Part shown: positions 1-11,289 of the stretch, in pieces | Numbering within the stretch: position 1 is the stretch's first letter | How the letters are laid out: each line of letters begins with the position of its first letter | Source: Phycomyces nitens | Taxonomy: Eukaryota; Mucoromycota; Mucoromycetes; Mucorales; Phycomycetaceae | Assembly (NCBI GenBank): GCA_022702545.1 | Contig: JAHRBC010000002.1 | Coordinates: forward strand, 8,883,724-8,947,723 | DNA: 64,000 nucleotides | Reading direction: 5' to 3' | The notes under the pieces: generated by a model | What the model was told of the DNA's origin: nothing | The model's input: only the letters and a program-made list of their open reading frames with translations | Database searches by the model: none | Position numbers and translations under genes: made by a program

Positions 1-106
1 TTAATGCCGTCTAAAGTGAGCAATCAAGAAAAGGGCTAATCCAAGACCTATACTCCCCTCGTTTCAATTGATGTATTCAGAGTTGAAATTGGGTATTTTT
101 TGCAGT
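1..106. mobile_element. right end of a CACTA-like element (mostly outside the window)
   Basis: The segment ends in TTTTTTGCAGTG at 95-106, the reverse complement of the CACTGCAAAA terminus used by elements A, B, E and G here. Immediately after it, an aspartic-protease reading frame of a Ty3-like element resumes in mid-protein, so this is the right end of an element inserted into a retrotransposon. The left end and target duplication lie outside the window. No gene is visible in these 106 bases. Confidence 0.7.
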
Positions 107-765
107 GTACCGATCTCCCTCTGTATGCTGCTACACTCAATGAACAACAGATATTGGTTCTCGTCAATAGTGGTGCTAGTGCAAACTACGTATCCCCGCA
201 AATCACTCATTTAGCCACACTTGTCACAGATATCCCTGGGCGATCAGTTGAAACTGCCGGCGGACACAGCATTAATATTAATCGAAAAGCCACATTAACT
301 CTCTCTCTTAACGGCTATAATGATGTTGTTGATGCCTTCGTGTTCCCCACCAAATTCGACCTGATCCTCGGGCGCACATGGTTGCAGAATGCCAAACCCG
401 TTCCCAATTGGCATAGTGACAGCTGGTTACTCTCGCATGATGGCTATGAATTTGTCCTGCGTCCTTATGGTAACTGCCCGATGAAGCCTCACCTGGGCTA
501 CCTCATATCTGCCAAGCAAGTCCAGAAACTCTCTCGGAGGGAGGAGGCTGAATGCTTTTTGTTGCACATCAAGAGCAAGAAAGGTGAAATGACAAAAGAC
601 AAGCAATGGACATCATTGGTGAAAGAGTTTGATGACGTTTTCCAAGATGGTTTGCCCGGATTACCGCCAAGCCATGATGTTCAACATGTAATAAACACTG
701 GCGATGCATACCCTGTTAACAAACCACCGTTCAAGATGAGCCCGCACGAACTTGACAAGCTCAAG
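107..765 (+). pseudogene. Ty3/gypsy protease to reverse-transcriptase fragment
   Basis: This is an open frame lacking both ends. It begins with a retropepsin-like domain and continues through a linker into the first part of a Ty3-type reverse transcriptase (D-V-F, then L-P-P-S-H, then the P-P-F-K-M-S-P motif). The protease motif reads V-N-S-G-A-S where the related copy at about 2650 has I-D-S-G-A-S, so the catalytic Asp is Asn (GAT to AAT type change). The 5' side is cut by the transposon end at 106 and the 3' side stops where an LTR begins at 766. It is a dead fragment, separate from the gag-protease copy downstream. Confidence 0.8.
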
Positions 766-1150
766 TGTCAGAGTTGACATCGGTGACCGAAATCGGCTCT
801 TAATAGGTAACCAGTAATGGTTGACCTTGTTGGGTAAACACTCAGACCTTGCCGATTGGTCTTCTTGCATATGTTTTAGAAAATGTCTCAAATGTCTCAA
901 ATGTCTTAGATTGCAAATATCTTGTCAGTATATCCTACTGGACAATCATCATCTAAGACATATTAACATAGCTATACATTTAGCCTTAAATCCGATTATA
1001 TTTTGTATAAATAGTAAAAGGATTTGTATCAATAAAAAGCATCTATCTATTACCTAAAAACTATTCTTTGAACTTGACGATCCCCAGTGGTATTGATTCT
1101 GCGACTTAGTTACAAGTGCCAGAAAAGAAATACCGGATCAATACCTGACA
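766..1150 (+). repeat. LTR of a Ty3-like retrotransposon (copy 1)
   Basis: This 385-bp repeat starts TGTCAG and ends CTGACA. A near-identical copy lies at 45211-45599. It contains a TATA-like TATAAATAG followed by AATAAA about 20 bases later, as expected for a short U3-R-U5. It is followed at once by a primer-binding-like sequence and a gag frame, so it serves as the 5' LTR of the element at 1163. It interrupts or abuts the older pol fragment at 107-765. Confidence 0.85.
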
Positions 1151-1166
1151 ATTGGTAGCTGAATGA
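1151..1166 (+). other. candidate primer-binding site
   Basis: The bases right after the LTR read ATTGGTAGCTGAATGA. A TGGT-type start directly after an LTR CA end is where the tRNA primer anneals in Ty3-like elements. The priming tRNA cannot be named from the sequence alone. Confidence 0.5.
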
Positions 1167-2864
1167 CCGAGTCTTCCGACCTGAAAAATACAGAAATACA
1201 GTTTACAGACGCTCAAAAGAAGTCCTTTGAGATTGAAGAACGAGTTCAGGCCTTGCTTCCTGACAAATTTACTTGTACTGTTCCTCACATTCCTTTGGAC
1301 CAGCGTCTCCGATCTTCTCCTGCTCGAGTAGCCTTCTGGGAAGCCCAAGCCAGCCTTATTGTTGCCAAATTGACCGGTGTACCTGTTTCTACACCTACAG
1401 ACCCAGATTCGCCCGTCTACGTACCTGTTCCCAGTTCTTTGCCTGCTCCACAGATGAGCGATCAACCGGCTCCCACCCCTGATGCTCCTGCCGTGGTATC
1501 CATGCCTGATCTCATCGCAGCTTTTACTGCTGCCCTGCGCAGCTCCCAGCCACCTGCTCCTGCTCCTGCTCCTGCTCCGGTTGCCAGTCATGTTTTGCTG
1601 CCATCCTCTGTTCGTATTGAACGTCCCGATTTTTACCGCGGAGAACGTTCGGCCAACGCCATTGATGGATGGATCCGCTCGGTGGAGCGTTTTGCTGAAC
1701 TCCATCGCATTGATTACGACAGCTGGACCTCGTACGCCATCACCCTTCTGCGTGATCGTGCTGATGTTTGGTGGCGTCGTCTTGAAGACAATGGTACCCG
1801 CTCGTCAGATTGGCGTACTTTCACTCGTTTGCTGAACAATAATTTCCGCCCGGTTCACTCCATCCAGAATGCCCGCGACCACATCCGCTCATTGCGCCAG
1901 ACTGGTTCGGTTGAAACATACATCGATACCTTCCAGGATCTGCGCATGGACATCCCGTCCATGACCAAAGACGAGGCCCTTGACAGGTTTACCAATGGTT
2001 TGCGCCCCAAAACCCGTAGCCAGGTTCGTTTCCGAGAACCTCTAGATGTTGGTGAAGCCGCCTGCACTGCCCTTGCGTTTGAGAATGGCCGTCGCCCCGT
2101 TCCTGTTTTCCGTCCTGAGATTGTCCCACAGTATGCTCACGACAATGGTCCCACTCCAATGGACCTTGACGCTATGGAGGGGAGGGGGTCCATGCGGACC
2201 AATCACCGAGGACGTTGGGGACAACGCAGTGGCCGGAATTCCGCTTCCCACTCCGAGCAGAAATCGAACCAACAGAGGGGTCAAGATAACCGCGAGTGTT
2301 TCTGGTGTGGCCAGACTGGCCACCTTAAGCGTTTTTGCCAAGACCGTATTGCCGCCATCCGCCAACTTGATGAAGGACGGGTAAAGTCCCAAGGCCGCAG
2401 GGAGATGTCGTTCAACACAACCGAGTTGAGAGGGGACCAAGTGCACGAAGCACAAAGTCCCAATAACAGGGATGTAAATGATTACGATAGTGTTAATTAT
2501 AAAGAACATGTTAATAAAGCTTCATCTCACCAGTATCCTGATGTCCCTGCCCTTGTACATGAAGACTTGATGCATCTAGAGCAACTTAACTCTACTGTCA
2601 GCACTGACCTACCACTGTATAAAGCCACCTATGAAGGAAGACAGATATCAGTCCTGATTGATAGCGGTGCCAGTGCCAACTATGTGACACCAGAAATTGC
2701 CAAGAATGCCACACAGGTCACCGAGGTCTGTGATTGACAAGTCGAGACAGCGGGGGGCCACAGAACACCAATCACCAAGAAAGTCAATATGCCAATCTTG
2801 CTCAATGGATATGAAGACATAATCGAAGCGTATGTATTCCCGATGAAGTTCGATGTAATCCTGG
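1163..2864 (+). pseudogene. gag: Ty3/gypsy Gag-protease, broken
   Basis: Gag would form the cytoplasmic particle and bind RNA; protease would process the polyprotein. The frame starts at ATG 1163. It has a Pro/Ala-rich linker (about 1545-1590), a retrotransposon Gag core (W-x-R-x-L-x-D region through F-x-N-G-L-R-P-K, about 1650-2040), a zinc knuckle C-x2-C-x4-H-x4-C near 2298-2340, and a retropepsin motif I-D-S-G-A-S-A-N-Y-V near 2656. A TGA at 2735-2737 replaces the Arg codon present in the copy at 107-765. The frame then continues to 2864, where element C begins. RT, RNase H, integrase and a 3' LTR are absent here. The C-to-T nonsense change and the insertion make it non-functional. Confidence 0.88.
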
Positions 2865-3396
2865 CACTGGAAAAACGGGCTTGATTACCAGTGCGGAAAG
2901 ATAAGTAAACAATAGTATAATTACCTGAATTATGATAGACTCTACATATAATTCCGCTTGAGAACAACCTGGTCTTAGCTGCTAGCAGTATGTCGTGATA
3001 ATTGCTAGCATAATTATTGAAAGAGGTGCTGCAGCTGAGGTCCAGTAGCACTTTCGGCGGGTATATCTAATTAGGTTATGGGGGGATTAAGCATTTAAAT
3101 GTGCGGTTCCGTTTTGAAAGAATCTATTTTGAGAGAATAACACTCACTGCAAAAATACCCCCGATTCCCATATGTGTATTTGATACAGTAGGTATGGGAT
3201 ATAAAGGTCAATTTTCTAGCTCAGGCCCTTTTTTGTGAGTTCAGAGAGAAAAAATATTTTTGATGGATTTTATTGGGTGTAGGTGATTGTGTAGCATGAC
3301 AAAAATAATTATTAAACTCAAAGTATATCAAATAAACTGTACCTGAATATATCTTCTTTACTGTTAAACCAAAACATTTCAATTATTTATTAAACA

Positions 3397-6300
3397 ATGG
3401 CTCCTATCCGTAAATCTACAAGAACAAAAGAATGCAGATGTTCTATTTGCAAGAACAAAGAGGGTGGATTTGATTTTCTCACAGCTCAAACATTTAAGCG
3501 TCATATGCTTAAAGAAGATGCCAAAAACAGTTTTTTCGGTGGTAGATGTAAGATATATTTTATATTTTAATTTGAAAATTATTTAATTAATAATAAATAC
3601 GTTTTTGAATTAAATAGTAATGGAAATTGTTGATACTGAAGAGCAATACTTTGAGGCCGTAGACAATGTAGAGGCCATGGATTTTGAGTCTGGTGGTAAG
3701 GATTTCTTAAAATTTTATTGTTTTTTTATTAAATTAATTTTTATTACACCTGGGCAGACTTGGAAAACGCCGTTGAAGAATATGAGGGGTACAAGAACCT
3801 ATTAGAAACCTACCTCTCTCTGAGTCTGATGCCATTTTTGGTGCAGAGGATGAATGTAGCTCAGTTGGTGACTCTGACTCTGACTCTGACAGTGAAAGTG
3901 AAGACGAGATGAATGATGATGAAGGTCTGTATAGTATCTGAGCTGATAATCGCTCTATCTATATAAATATTATATATTAATATGCTTTTTTTTGATTAAT
4001 ATGTTTCTAGAATTCAACTCAGAATTGAGTTTAATTCACGGCTTTATAGTCAAGGCTCTTGCCCTGTTTATTTCCTTTTACGTAGTCAATGAAGGCGCGA
4101 TTATCTTGATTGCAATTGTGAACAAGATCTTGGATTTTTTTGGCGATTCTTTCCGAGTCCCATCAAGTGTCTCTGGTCTCAAAAGCATGGCAGGAATGGA
4201 TACATTGACAAAGGGCATCAAGAAGTATGTTGCATGTGGTGAATGTCACAGCATTTATGAGAATGATAGTGCACCTCTTTTCTGTACCTTTGACAAGTTT
4301 GAAAACAACGCCTTGTGTGGCCATGGCTTGTTCAAGTCCAATTCGTCATCTGTCCCAAAGAAGTCATATGTGTACCAATCTGTCAAACACTCTCTGCAGA
4401 TTCTCTTTTCTCGGCCTGATTTTGAATCACAGATCAACTCTTGGAATCGTGGTCCCAAGGTGGAAAAGACTATGTTTGACGTATATGATGGTGCTATGTG
4501 GAACAGTCTCAAAGACATCAATGGTGACCTCTTTGTTGATGACAGCCGCTCTATAATGTTGACACTGAATATTGACTGGTTCCAGCCATTCGATGGTGTG
4601 TCATATTCGTGTGGTGCCATTTACTTCGCTGTCAACAACCTTCCTCGCAATATCAGATTCAAAAAGGAAAATGTCATCCTTGTTGGGTTAATGCCTGGAC
4701 CTAAAGAAGCAAAGACGTCTGAAATCAACCGCTATCTCAAGCCTCTTGTTGACGAATTAGAAGAATTGTACCTGGGTATCACTATCAAGACCAACAAATG
4801 CCCATCTGGAGTGAGAATCCGTGCTGCTCTCTTTGTTGTTGCTTGTGACATCCCTGCTGCACGAAAAGTATGTGGGTTCACATCTCATACAAGCACGAAC
4901 GCCTGTCACAAATGCAATCGTCAATTCACTCGTTTAGCTGGCACAAGCTCTGTTGATTATTCTGGATTTGACTTCTCAAAGTGGCTCCTTCGCACTAGAG
5001 ATGATAATCGTAAGGATGCTGAGGTCTGGAGAAATGCAGCCACTCAAGCTGAGAGGCAGCGCCTTGAAGTTGCCAGTGGTGTTCGCTGGTCCGAACTGCA
5101 TCGTCTCCAGTACTTTGACGTTGTCCGCTGCACGATCATCGATCCAATGCATAATCTTTTCTTAGGCACTGCCAAGAGGATGATGGAGAGATGGGTTGCA
5201 GATGGAGTAATCAACGATAAGAGTCTTGTTGCCATGCAGAAGATGGTAGAGAAGATGGTGTTGCCAGCAGACTACACAGCTTTGAAGACGAAGATTGGGA
5301 AGGGGTTCCCCTTCATGAAGGCAGACGAGTGGAAGTCGTGGTGCTTGGTGTACTCTCCCGTGGTGTTGAAGAACGTTCTGCCGCCACAAAAGTTCAAGAA
5401 CTGGATGTTCTTTGTAAATGCCTGTCGTTTTCTGACCAAGCCAAGTATTTCTGAAGATGACATTGAAGATGCACATCGCAATCTGGAGCAGTTTGGCAAA
5501 GGTTGTGAGCAACTATATGAGCCTGACCTCCTCTCTCCCAACATGCACCTCCATCTTCACCTTCGGGAAACCGTTCTGGACTTTGGTCCGGTTTATGGCT
5601 ACTGGCTCTTTGGTTTCGAGAGGTACAATAGTATACTCAAGAATATCAACACCAACAGGAAAAGTGGATTCGAGGCCACATACATGAGAAGCTTTGTTGA
5701 GGATACACGAAAGGCAGATTTTGTTCGTGGTTTTCTGAGCACAGCAAATGGATATGATCTGTCAGATGTTTTCAGCAAGTTTACCAGTGGGCCAGATACT
5801 ACTCTCATGCAAACACTTTCGCATTGTTTCCCTACCTTTTCGTTGCCTGAGTTTGTGAAATATGCTGAAGACCCATCACTAACAGTGCATGGTAATGAGC
5901 CTTTGCCACCATCTACACTGCCATTAAAGAAGAAGCCTATGAGTATGATGAGTAGGGCAAAATACGACTGCCTAGTGGAATATTACCAGGTTGCCTACCA
6001 TGACAGGTCCATTAAAGGCTGTAATGACACCATGGCTTCCTCTGCTTTCGTCAATGACTGGATCAAAATGCTCAAGTCCGTCAGTATTCTAGGCCAGACG
6101 TTCAAAGGAAAAAATGGTAGAAATCAAAAAGGATCATACATCCAAGCACTGTTTATTGAGGAAAAGACCGAGGCAGTGTATGCGTATGTTGGAGAGATTC
6201 AGTATCTATTTGTTCACGCATTTAGCCCTGCTGTTTCTTCTTCACATCGCGGAAATGCCTATAACAGTCAACACACCTTTGCTTTTGTGAACTGGTTCAA

Positions 6301-6490
6301 AACTACGTCAGACACCACCAGAGAGGCTGAAGGCATTGAGATTCACAAGGACGAATTCTCGGCTCTTGACTTTCAAAGCATTCTTCCTGTCCATCGGATT
6401 CTCCTGCCTGTTGCAATTGTGGATTATAAATCTAGTAGTAACATTAACAAAAAACTAGTTATCCCTTTGCCTAGGAAGGTTTTTGCCTAA
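3397..6490 (+). CDS. Tnp2-like transposase of element A (four exons)
   Basis: This is likely the nuclear enzyme that cuts and joins the element ends. Exon 1 (ATG 3397) has a Cys-rich finger C-x-C-x2-C ending in F-K-R-H-M. Exons 2 and 3 are acidic, with an Asp/Ser run. The long last exon (from about 4011) carries C-x2-C near 4235, N-I-D-W-F-Q-P-F at 4567-4590, M-P-G-P-K near 4690, H-x-S/T-T-N-A-C-H-K-C near 4890-4916, D-P-M-H-N-L-F-L-G-T near 5141, and F-E-R-Y-N at 5614-5628. These match the Tnp2/CACTA pattern; which acids are catalytic is inference. The acceptor of intron 2 is ambiguous: the one at TATGAG (about 3783) keeps the acidic frame, whereas the upstream GCAG would not. No stop occurs in the main exon, so this copy may be functional. 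Confidence 0.82.
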
Positions 6491-6585
6491 ATATATTTAT
6501 CTTATCTCTCTTGTTTTTAATCATAATTTTATAGGTTGTTTTGCAAATCATGTGTTTAAAAAGTAAAAAAGACAAAAACAAAGAT

Positions 6586-7817
6586 TTATTCATTTTTGAA
6601 TGTCCAGACAGGCAAATTCAAAGTCAGGTGACTTGGGGCAGGAATCTCCTTGACTGATGTTTGCCATCTGGGCATTCTTGTCTTTGTCTTTGGTCCAGAC
6701 CGTTTCAGGTCATCCTCTCTTGAAAAACGGTCAATGACCTCCAGAAGCCGGTTCAACTATATTAAATTTATCAGTCTTTTATCATCACTCAGCACATCAC
6801 TCTATGAAATATAAATTACCTCATCGCTTCTCCAGCTGGGACGAGCAACATGGAGAACACGCATGGTGATACCAGGCGCAACGTCTTCCATGCCCGACTC
6901 ACCATCAGACATCACATCCTTTTGGAGGACATGGAGATAGGCCATCTCCTCAGAGTTTTCAGGCTTATGGCCCATCTCCTCGTCAATTGCCCTCCAGTGA
7001 CGCTTGTAGACCACCACCCTGCGCAAGTGGATCTAGAAAAATTTTCAGATTAAATCAAAAATATCATATTGTCTTTATACTAACCTCGACGAGCCTGCTG
7101 TTGACCTGAACCTTTTTCTTCTTTGCAATAGACTGCTCTTCAGTCATCTTTGCAACGCGATGGTAGTACTTATAGTTATTTTTTAGTTTTTGCACTACCA
7201 TGCCAGGCCAAAAACCAGCAGCACGAGGCTGTGAGAGAATGTAGTCTCTCATGTAGTTAATGACCCTGACATTGTCTGGGTGGTCAATCCTCTCATCCTT
7301 ATTCCATTTCTGCTTGCCTTTGTTCTCAGCAATCAGAGCAGGATCTTCGGAGTCAAGGTCTTTCTTCCACATCTTATTCTCAATAAGTTCCTGGATATAA
7401 TTTGTGAGAAAATATTTTTTTACAAAACAATAATACTATTCATACCAAGACAATCGCGCGCATATCACTGGGACTAATTGAGCTGGAGGGGCCAACGGAA
7501 GGAACCATTCCAACGGAACCAGCTTGGCCAAGAGGGAGCTGGCTCTGGACACCACTGGCATGGGCTTCCATGAGTGTACTCATGGTCTTGTTGGTCTTGC
7601 CAGCGATGTCGTAGACCATTCCCATTCTGGACTTGAGGAACCTCAAGTCTTCAAGGATAGCGGCCATTTCTGTCCTGCCTTGGCTACTTCTCTCACCAGT
7701 ACTGGGAGATCTAGGCATAATCTCACGCTGGCTGATACGACCAGCAACAACACGGTCAATTGGAGCAGCTGGATTTGCTCTGGCTTTGCGTCCTGAGTTT
7801 GCTTGGTTTGGGGACAT
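6586..7817 (-). CDS. accessory protein of element A (W-R-S-D-E family, four exons)
   Basis: The function is unknown; its fixed place beside the transposase suggests a DNA-binding or regulatory partner, as TNPA is for plant En/Spm (inference). Start ATG 7817. Exon 1 is Ser/Pro-rich with a short helical stretch. Exon 2 begins near the M-W-K-K-D-L motif, has P-D-N-V-R-V-I-N-Y-M-R-D and ends Lys/Arg-rich. Exon 3 has an acidic patch (D-V-M-S-D-G-E-S) and closes with R-P-S-W-R-S-D-E. Exon 4 starts L-N-R-L-L-E-V-I-D and ends V-W-T-F-K-N-E with stop at 6586-6588. All three introns have GT-AG ends and preserve frame. It converges on the transposase with 95 bp between stops. Confidence 0.75.
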
Positions 7818-8093
7818 TTTCTAAATAAATATTTTTAAAATAAAATAATAATCATACATACATTAATATATTTTTATTATATATATCCTTGAATATATAG
7901 ACTTACATAATAAGCTGTAGTAGTGGGTGTAGTGTCAGGTAAGAACAATAGTATTACTTGTCAAAAAAACTATATTTATATATTGAAAAAAAGTATATTT
8001 TCGGAGTACAGCAAAATAAAATGAATTTGTGGACACACAGTTTTCATAATCCCATTATTCTCATAATTTATTAGGGCTTATTATAATCTAAAA

Positions 8094-8763
8094 ATGTGTG
8101 TGGATTCTTTTTTCCTGATTTTCCCTTTTTCTCTTTCTTTTTCTTTTTACTTTCTTTATACTCTCTGGTAAGTACTTGAAAATTTTTCACGCAATTAAAA
8201 ACAACCTTTAACATTTTTTCAATTATCCAAAAGATGTCCTATAGTCACTTTTATTCATGCTTACACAAGAAAAAGGTAAATAGGCGCACTATTTTTTATT
8301 GCTGTTGCTAATCAGTAATCTTCATCTTGTAGATTCAAAAACAACTCCTTTCAATCGCAATGGCCAAAGATGACAATGATGAAGTTGAATGGAGGGAATG
8401 TACTTGGTATGTTTGAATATTTTATCACTATTAATACTAATATATTCTGTCTTTACTATCAGCTCTTTATATTAAACAAAATTGCCGCGTTTTAACAAAG
8501 ACATGGAATACCCAACAAACCAGTTTGTCTTGATAAGTAATCAGTCATTCCTATTACTTTTCTAACAGAAAATATAGATATCTTTTCTATTACGCGTACA
8601 CATTTTTTGATGGCTATATCATTATCTATCATGAAATACTGTTTGGTACGCCTGAAAATTCGCTCTCAAGATATGGACCATCTACTCTGTTCTGTCAACC
8701 ACTTCAGCCATTCAAAGCAGTAGTTAAAGAGTCGGCCATGCTCTCGACCCATGTTTTAAAAAG
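8094..8763 (+). other. gene 3 of element A: chain of short exons with hydrophobic start
   Basis: An ATG at 8094 opens a hydrophobic stretch of about 24 residues rich in Phe, Ser and Leu, ending at a GTAAGT donor at 8168. Further exon-like blocks follow at 8234-8275, 8333-8406, 8463 onward and up to 8763, each bounded by AG and GTA(A/T)G-type signals. It is divergent from the accessory gene, with about 275 bp between starts, suggesting a shared promoter region. The obvious splice pattern does not keep one frame open (exon 1 plus 2 gives TGA), so it may be a decayed coding gene, an alternatively spliced gene or a spliced non-coding RNA. Confidence 0.45.
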
Positions 8764-9439
8764 GTAAACATAAGTATACCGTGAATATAGCTATAGCCAT
8801 GAATCTAGACCAAATTACTAGGCTGTATATTATGAGAAAAAATTTTATCAATAAAAACATATTCGTAAACTATTTGCCATAATCTATTATAAAGAAGTAT
8901 ATAATAAATTACCAATTGAAAGTATTCAAAGCCTCAAAAATATTAAACAGCCAATAAATACATGTCTGGTGGAAGATAGTTGAATGGATAGACAAGGGAA
9001 AGTAATGAAAGTTGAATCTTGATCTGTCAAAAATAGATCTTATTATTGACCTTGAAATAATAATTCATGTAACGTTATACTGAAAAGAGATAAAATATAC
9101 ACTTTCAGTTACAGTTCTGTACCTCCTTGAGGTTAATGAGCCGACATGCCCAAAACTAGAGCATTATATCTGCCGAATTACTGCAACATCTCATATGACT
9201 CGTCATTCATATCTGGAGGTTAATATTTCTATTTAATTCTAGGATTTTTTATTTATTTGCCTCGGGATTTCACTTACTATCACGTCTGGGAATCGTACAT
9301 TTTTTTGCAGTGACTGTAGTATTTTACATCTTTACTACACTTTTTTCATCCTCATAGTGTAGTATTTAATCTTCTTTATTCTTTTTGACCAATAATATAT
9401 CACCCATTATTTGATTTCCCATTTATAATTGATTGGTAA

Positions 9440-11185
9440 CACTACAAAAATTGAGTGGTTTCATTCATAGCAAACTACTATATTATCTTACCATTAGTAG
9501 ACTGAAGTTAAACATAATAAACTTTTTTATTTTTGATGGCGATTATATTATTCAATATGTTCTATTGGATAGAATAATAAAGTAGAGCCTTTTAGATGTC
9601 ATATTTGTTTGTGATTTATTTCTACTTCTTGTAACTATATCATTAAATTAATTGGAGTAGAAATAATAAACAAATCAATTATTATCATAGTTATTCTCAT
9701 AAGAAGGAAGAGAAATATTACCAGTATGCTTGCAAGTAAATAAGTTGACTGAAAATAATGAATTGTCTTGTAGTTTTATTGTTATTTAACAGCATTGTGT
9801 ACACTCTTGTTCTATATCTAGACATCTTTTTCAACCTAATAAACTATAAATTACAAAGATATGAAAATGACGGCAGGCATATTCTTTTGGATTATCATTT
9901 TTATTGCCCGCATTTTATCAGGGTCAAACAGCCTTTTAATACAAAGTATTTGTTTTTCCTTTTTATTTTTTATATTCTTTTGTGCCTAAATATTACCACA
10001 AAATACTCTGGTAATTATTTTTTTTCTTTCTCTTGTAAATATATTTTTTACTCAATATATTTTATTATTCATAGGTAACTGCTTATAAATATATTATGGG
10101 GCTCTCTATTGCACTTGGCTGTATATCCAAAGGTAAGATCATATTATGCTAAAGCTATTCTTTATTAACCAAATCACTCTTTTATATATAGCTGCAAATT
10201 CTATTTTTCTATCCATCTCAATATAATATTCTGGTAAACCTTTTATATTATAAATATGTCCTCTTTAATAACATCTATCACAGACATCTTGCTATGCTCT
10301 TATATGGATACCCGATTGAAATTATCTGGCCATTCCAATGGCTATATCTTGTAAGTAAACTAATACTTTAGTATTACATATTGTTTATCTACAAATATTA
10401 ATATATATCTATTAGACAATAATCATTTATTGGTATATTACAGAGAGTCTATCAAATGTTCTGTTTATTATATTAAAAATGTAAGTATAAGAATGAATGA
10501 TTTATATAAAAATAATTTACTAACAATCTTCTCTTTTACTTTTAGACAGTATTGGCTTTCTCTCAGCTAGGTAAGTATCCTGGCTCTATTAAGAACCAGT
10601 TGATGGTGCCGACCAAGAAATATCAATTGGTAGAATAGATATACCAAAGAAATAATCTAGAGACTAGAATATATAGCGCAAATATATTTTTTATCAAATA
10701 AAACAAAAAATAAAAATTTTCAGAATCTATTGCTCCAAAAAAACAACAAACCAGAGAGGCTTGTTTGCATAGAATAACTACAATTACCTTGCAATAGTCT
10801 ACAATTATCCTTGATGGACTGTTAAAACATATTATAAAACCCACTATAAAATATAATGAAAGATAAAACTGGTTGTTTGTAAGTGGTCAATCTCCCCTGA
10901 CACAAACTGTCTGTGTATTGTAAAATACAATGCAAAAAAGGGTAGATCGACTAGGAATATATTGTGGCTACAATGTATATTTAAGTTTTGCACTGTTTGA
11001 GGGCATTTAAATATTCTACATTGGATTCTTGTATACCAGTAGGTAGGATGATTCAGTTCACCCCCATATCTTTTTAGTCTACTACAGATCACGATTATAT
11101 ATTACCAAAAGAATAGTAAAACTATACAATTAAGTAGCTTATTTTATAAGTTTTATCTACATAATACCCTTAGACTTTTGTAGTG
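9440..11185 (+). mobile_element. element N: 1.75-kb internal-deletion derivative of element D
   Basis: The ends are CACTACAAAA at 9440 and TTTTGTAGTG ending at 11185, with TAA duplicated at 9437-9439 and 11186-11188. The left 240 bp match the reverse complement of D near 37250-37490, and 9722-11185 match the reverse complement of about 30907-32365, so about 4.9 kb holding transposase and accessory gene are missing. Two paralogous empty sites exist, near 19773 and 48070, where the flanking sequence runs through a single TAA. It keeps gene 3 only and must rely on a transposase made elsewhere. Confidence 0.92.
9758..10570 (+). other. gene 3 copy in element N
   Basis: ATG 9758 starts an exon of about 84 codons ending at donor 10011. 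The product is strongly hydrophobic, with two or three possible membrane segments (around residues 3-28 and 64-80). Short exon-like blocks follow near 10077-10131, 10192-10232, 10284-10349, 10418-10481 and 10547-10570, each with AG before and GTAAG or GTAAAC after; the last block ends in TAG in one reading. It matches the minus-strand copy in D at 32336-31510 exon by exon. Joining all blocks does not give one continuous frame, so coding beyond exon 1 is uncertain. Confidence 0.5.
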
Positions 11186-11289
11186 TAATGTTTTACGTTT
11201 TTATTTTTATTAGAAAGAATAGAATGTTTCTAGGTTTAGGGTCTACTATTACGCCTATTCCTATGGCCTAGCCGTTTCTACCCGGTTGC

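Larger units (their letters stand above)
3145..9312 (+). mobile_element. CACTA-like element A, probably structurally complete
   Basis: The ends are CACTGCAAAAATACCC at 3145 and, reversed, CACTGCAAAAAAATG at 9312; both are followed by GATTCCCA. The 3-bp duplication ACT lies at 3142-3144 and 9313-9315. It was inserted in the gene 3 side of element C: the flanks at about 3030-3144 and 9316-9439 continue the C/B/G-type sequence. It carries transposase (+), convergent accessory gene (-) and divergent gene 3 (+). About 250 bp at the left and 550 bp at the right (8764-9312) are AT-rich subterminal DNA with no recognised gene. Confidence 0.88.

Noticed and set aside
1106..1705. Minus-strand frame of 199 codons across the gag start
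   Set aside because: It lies opposite Gag and spans the LTR and primer site; the Arg/Ser repeat is the complement of the Pro/Ala codons.
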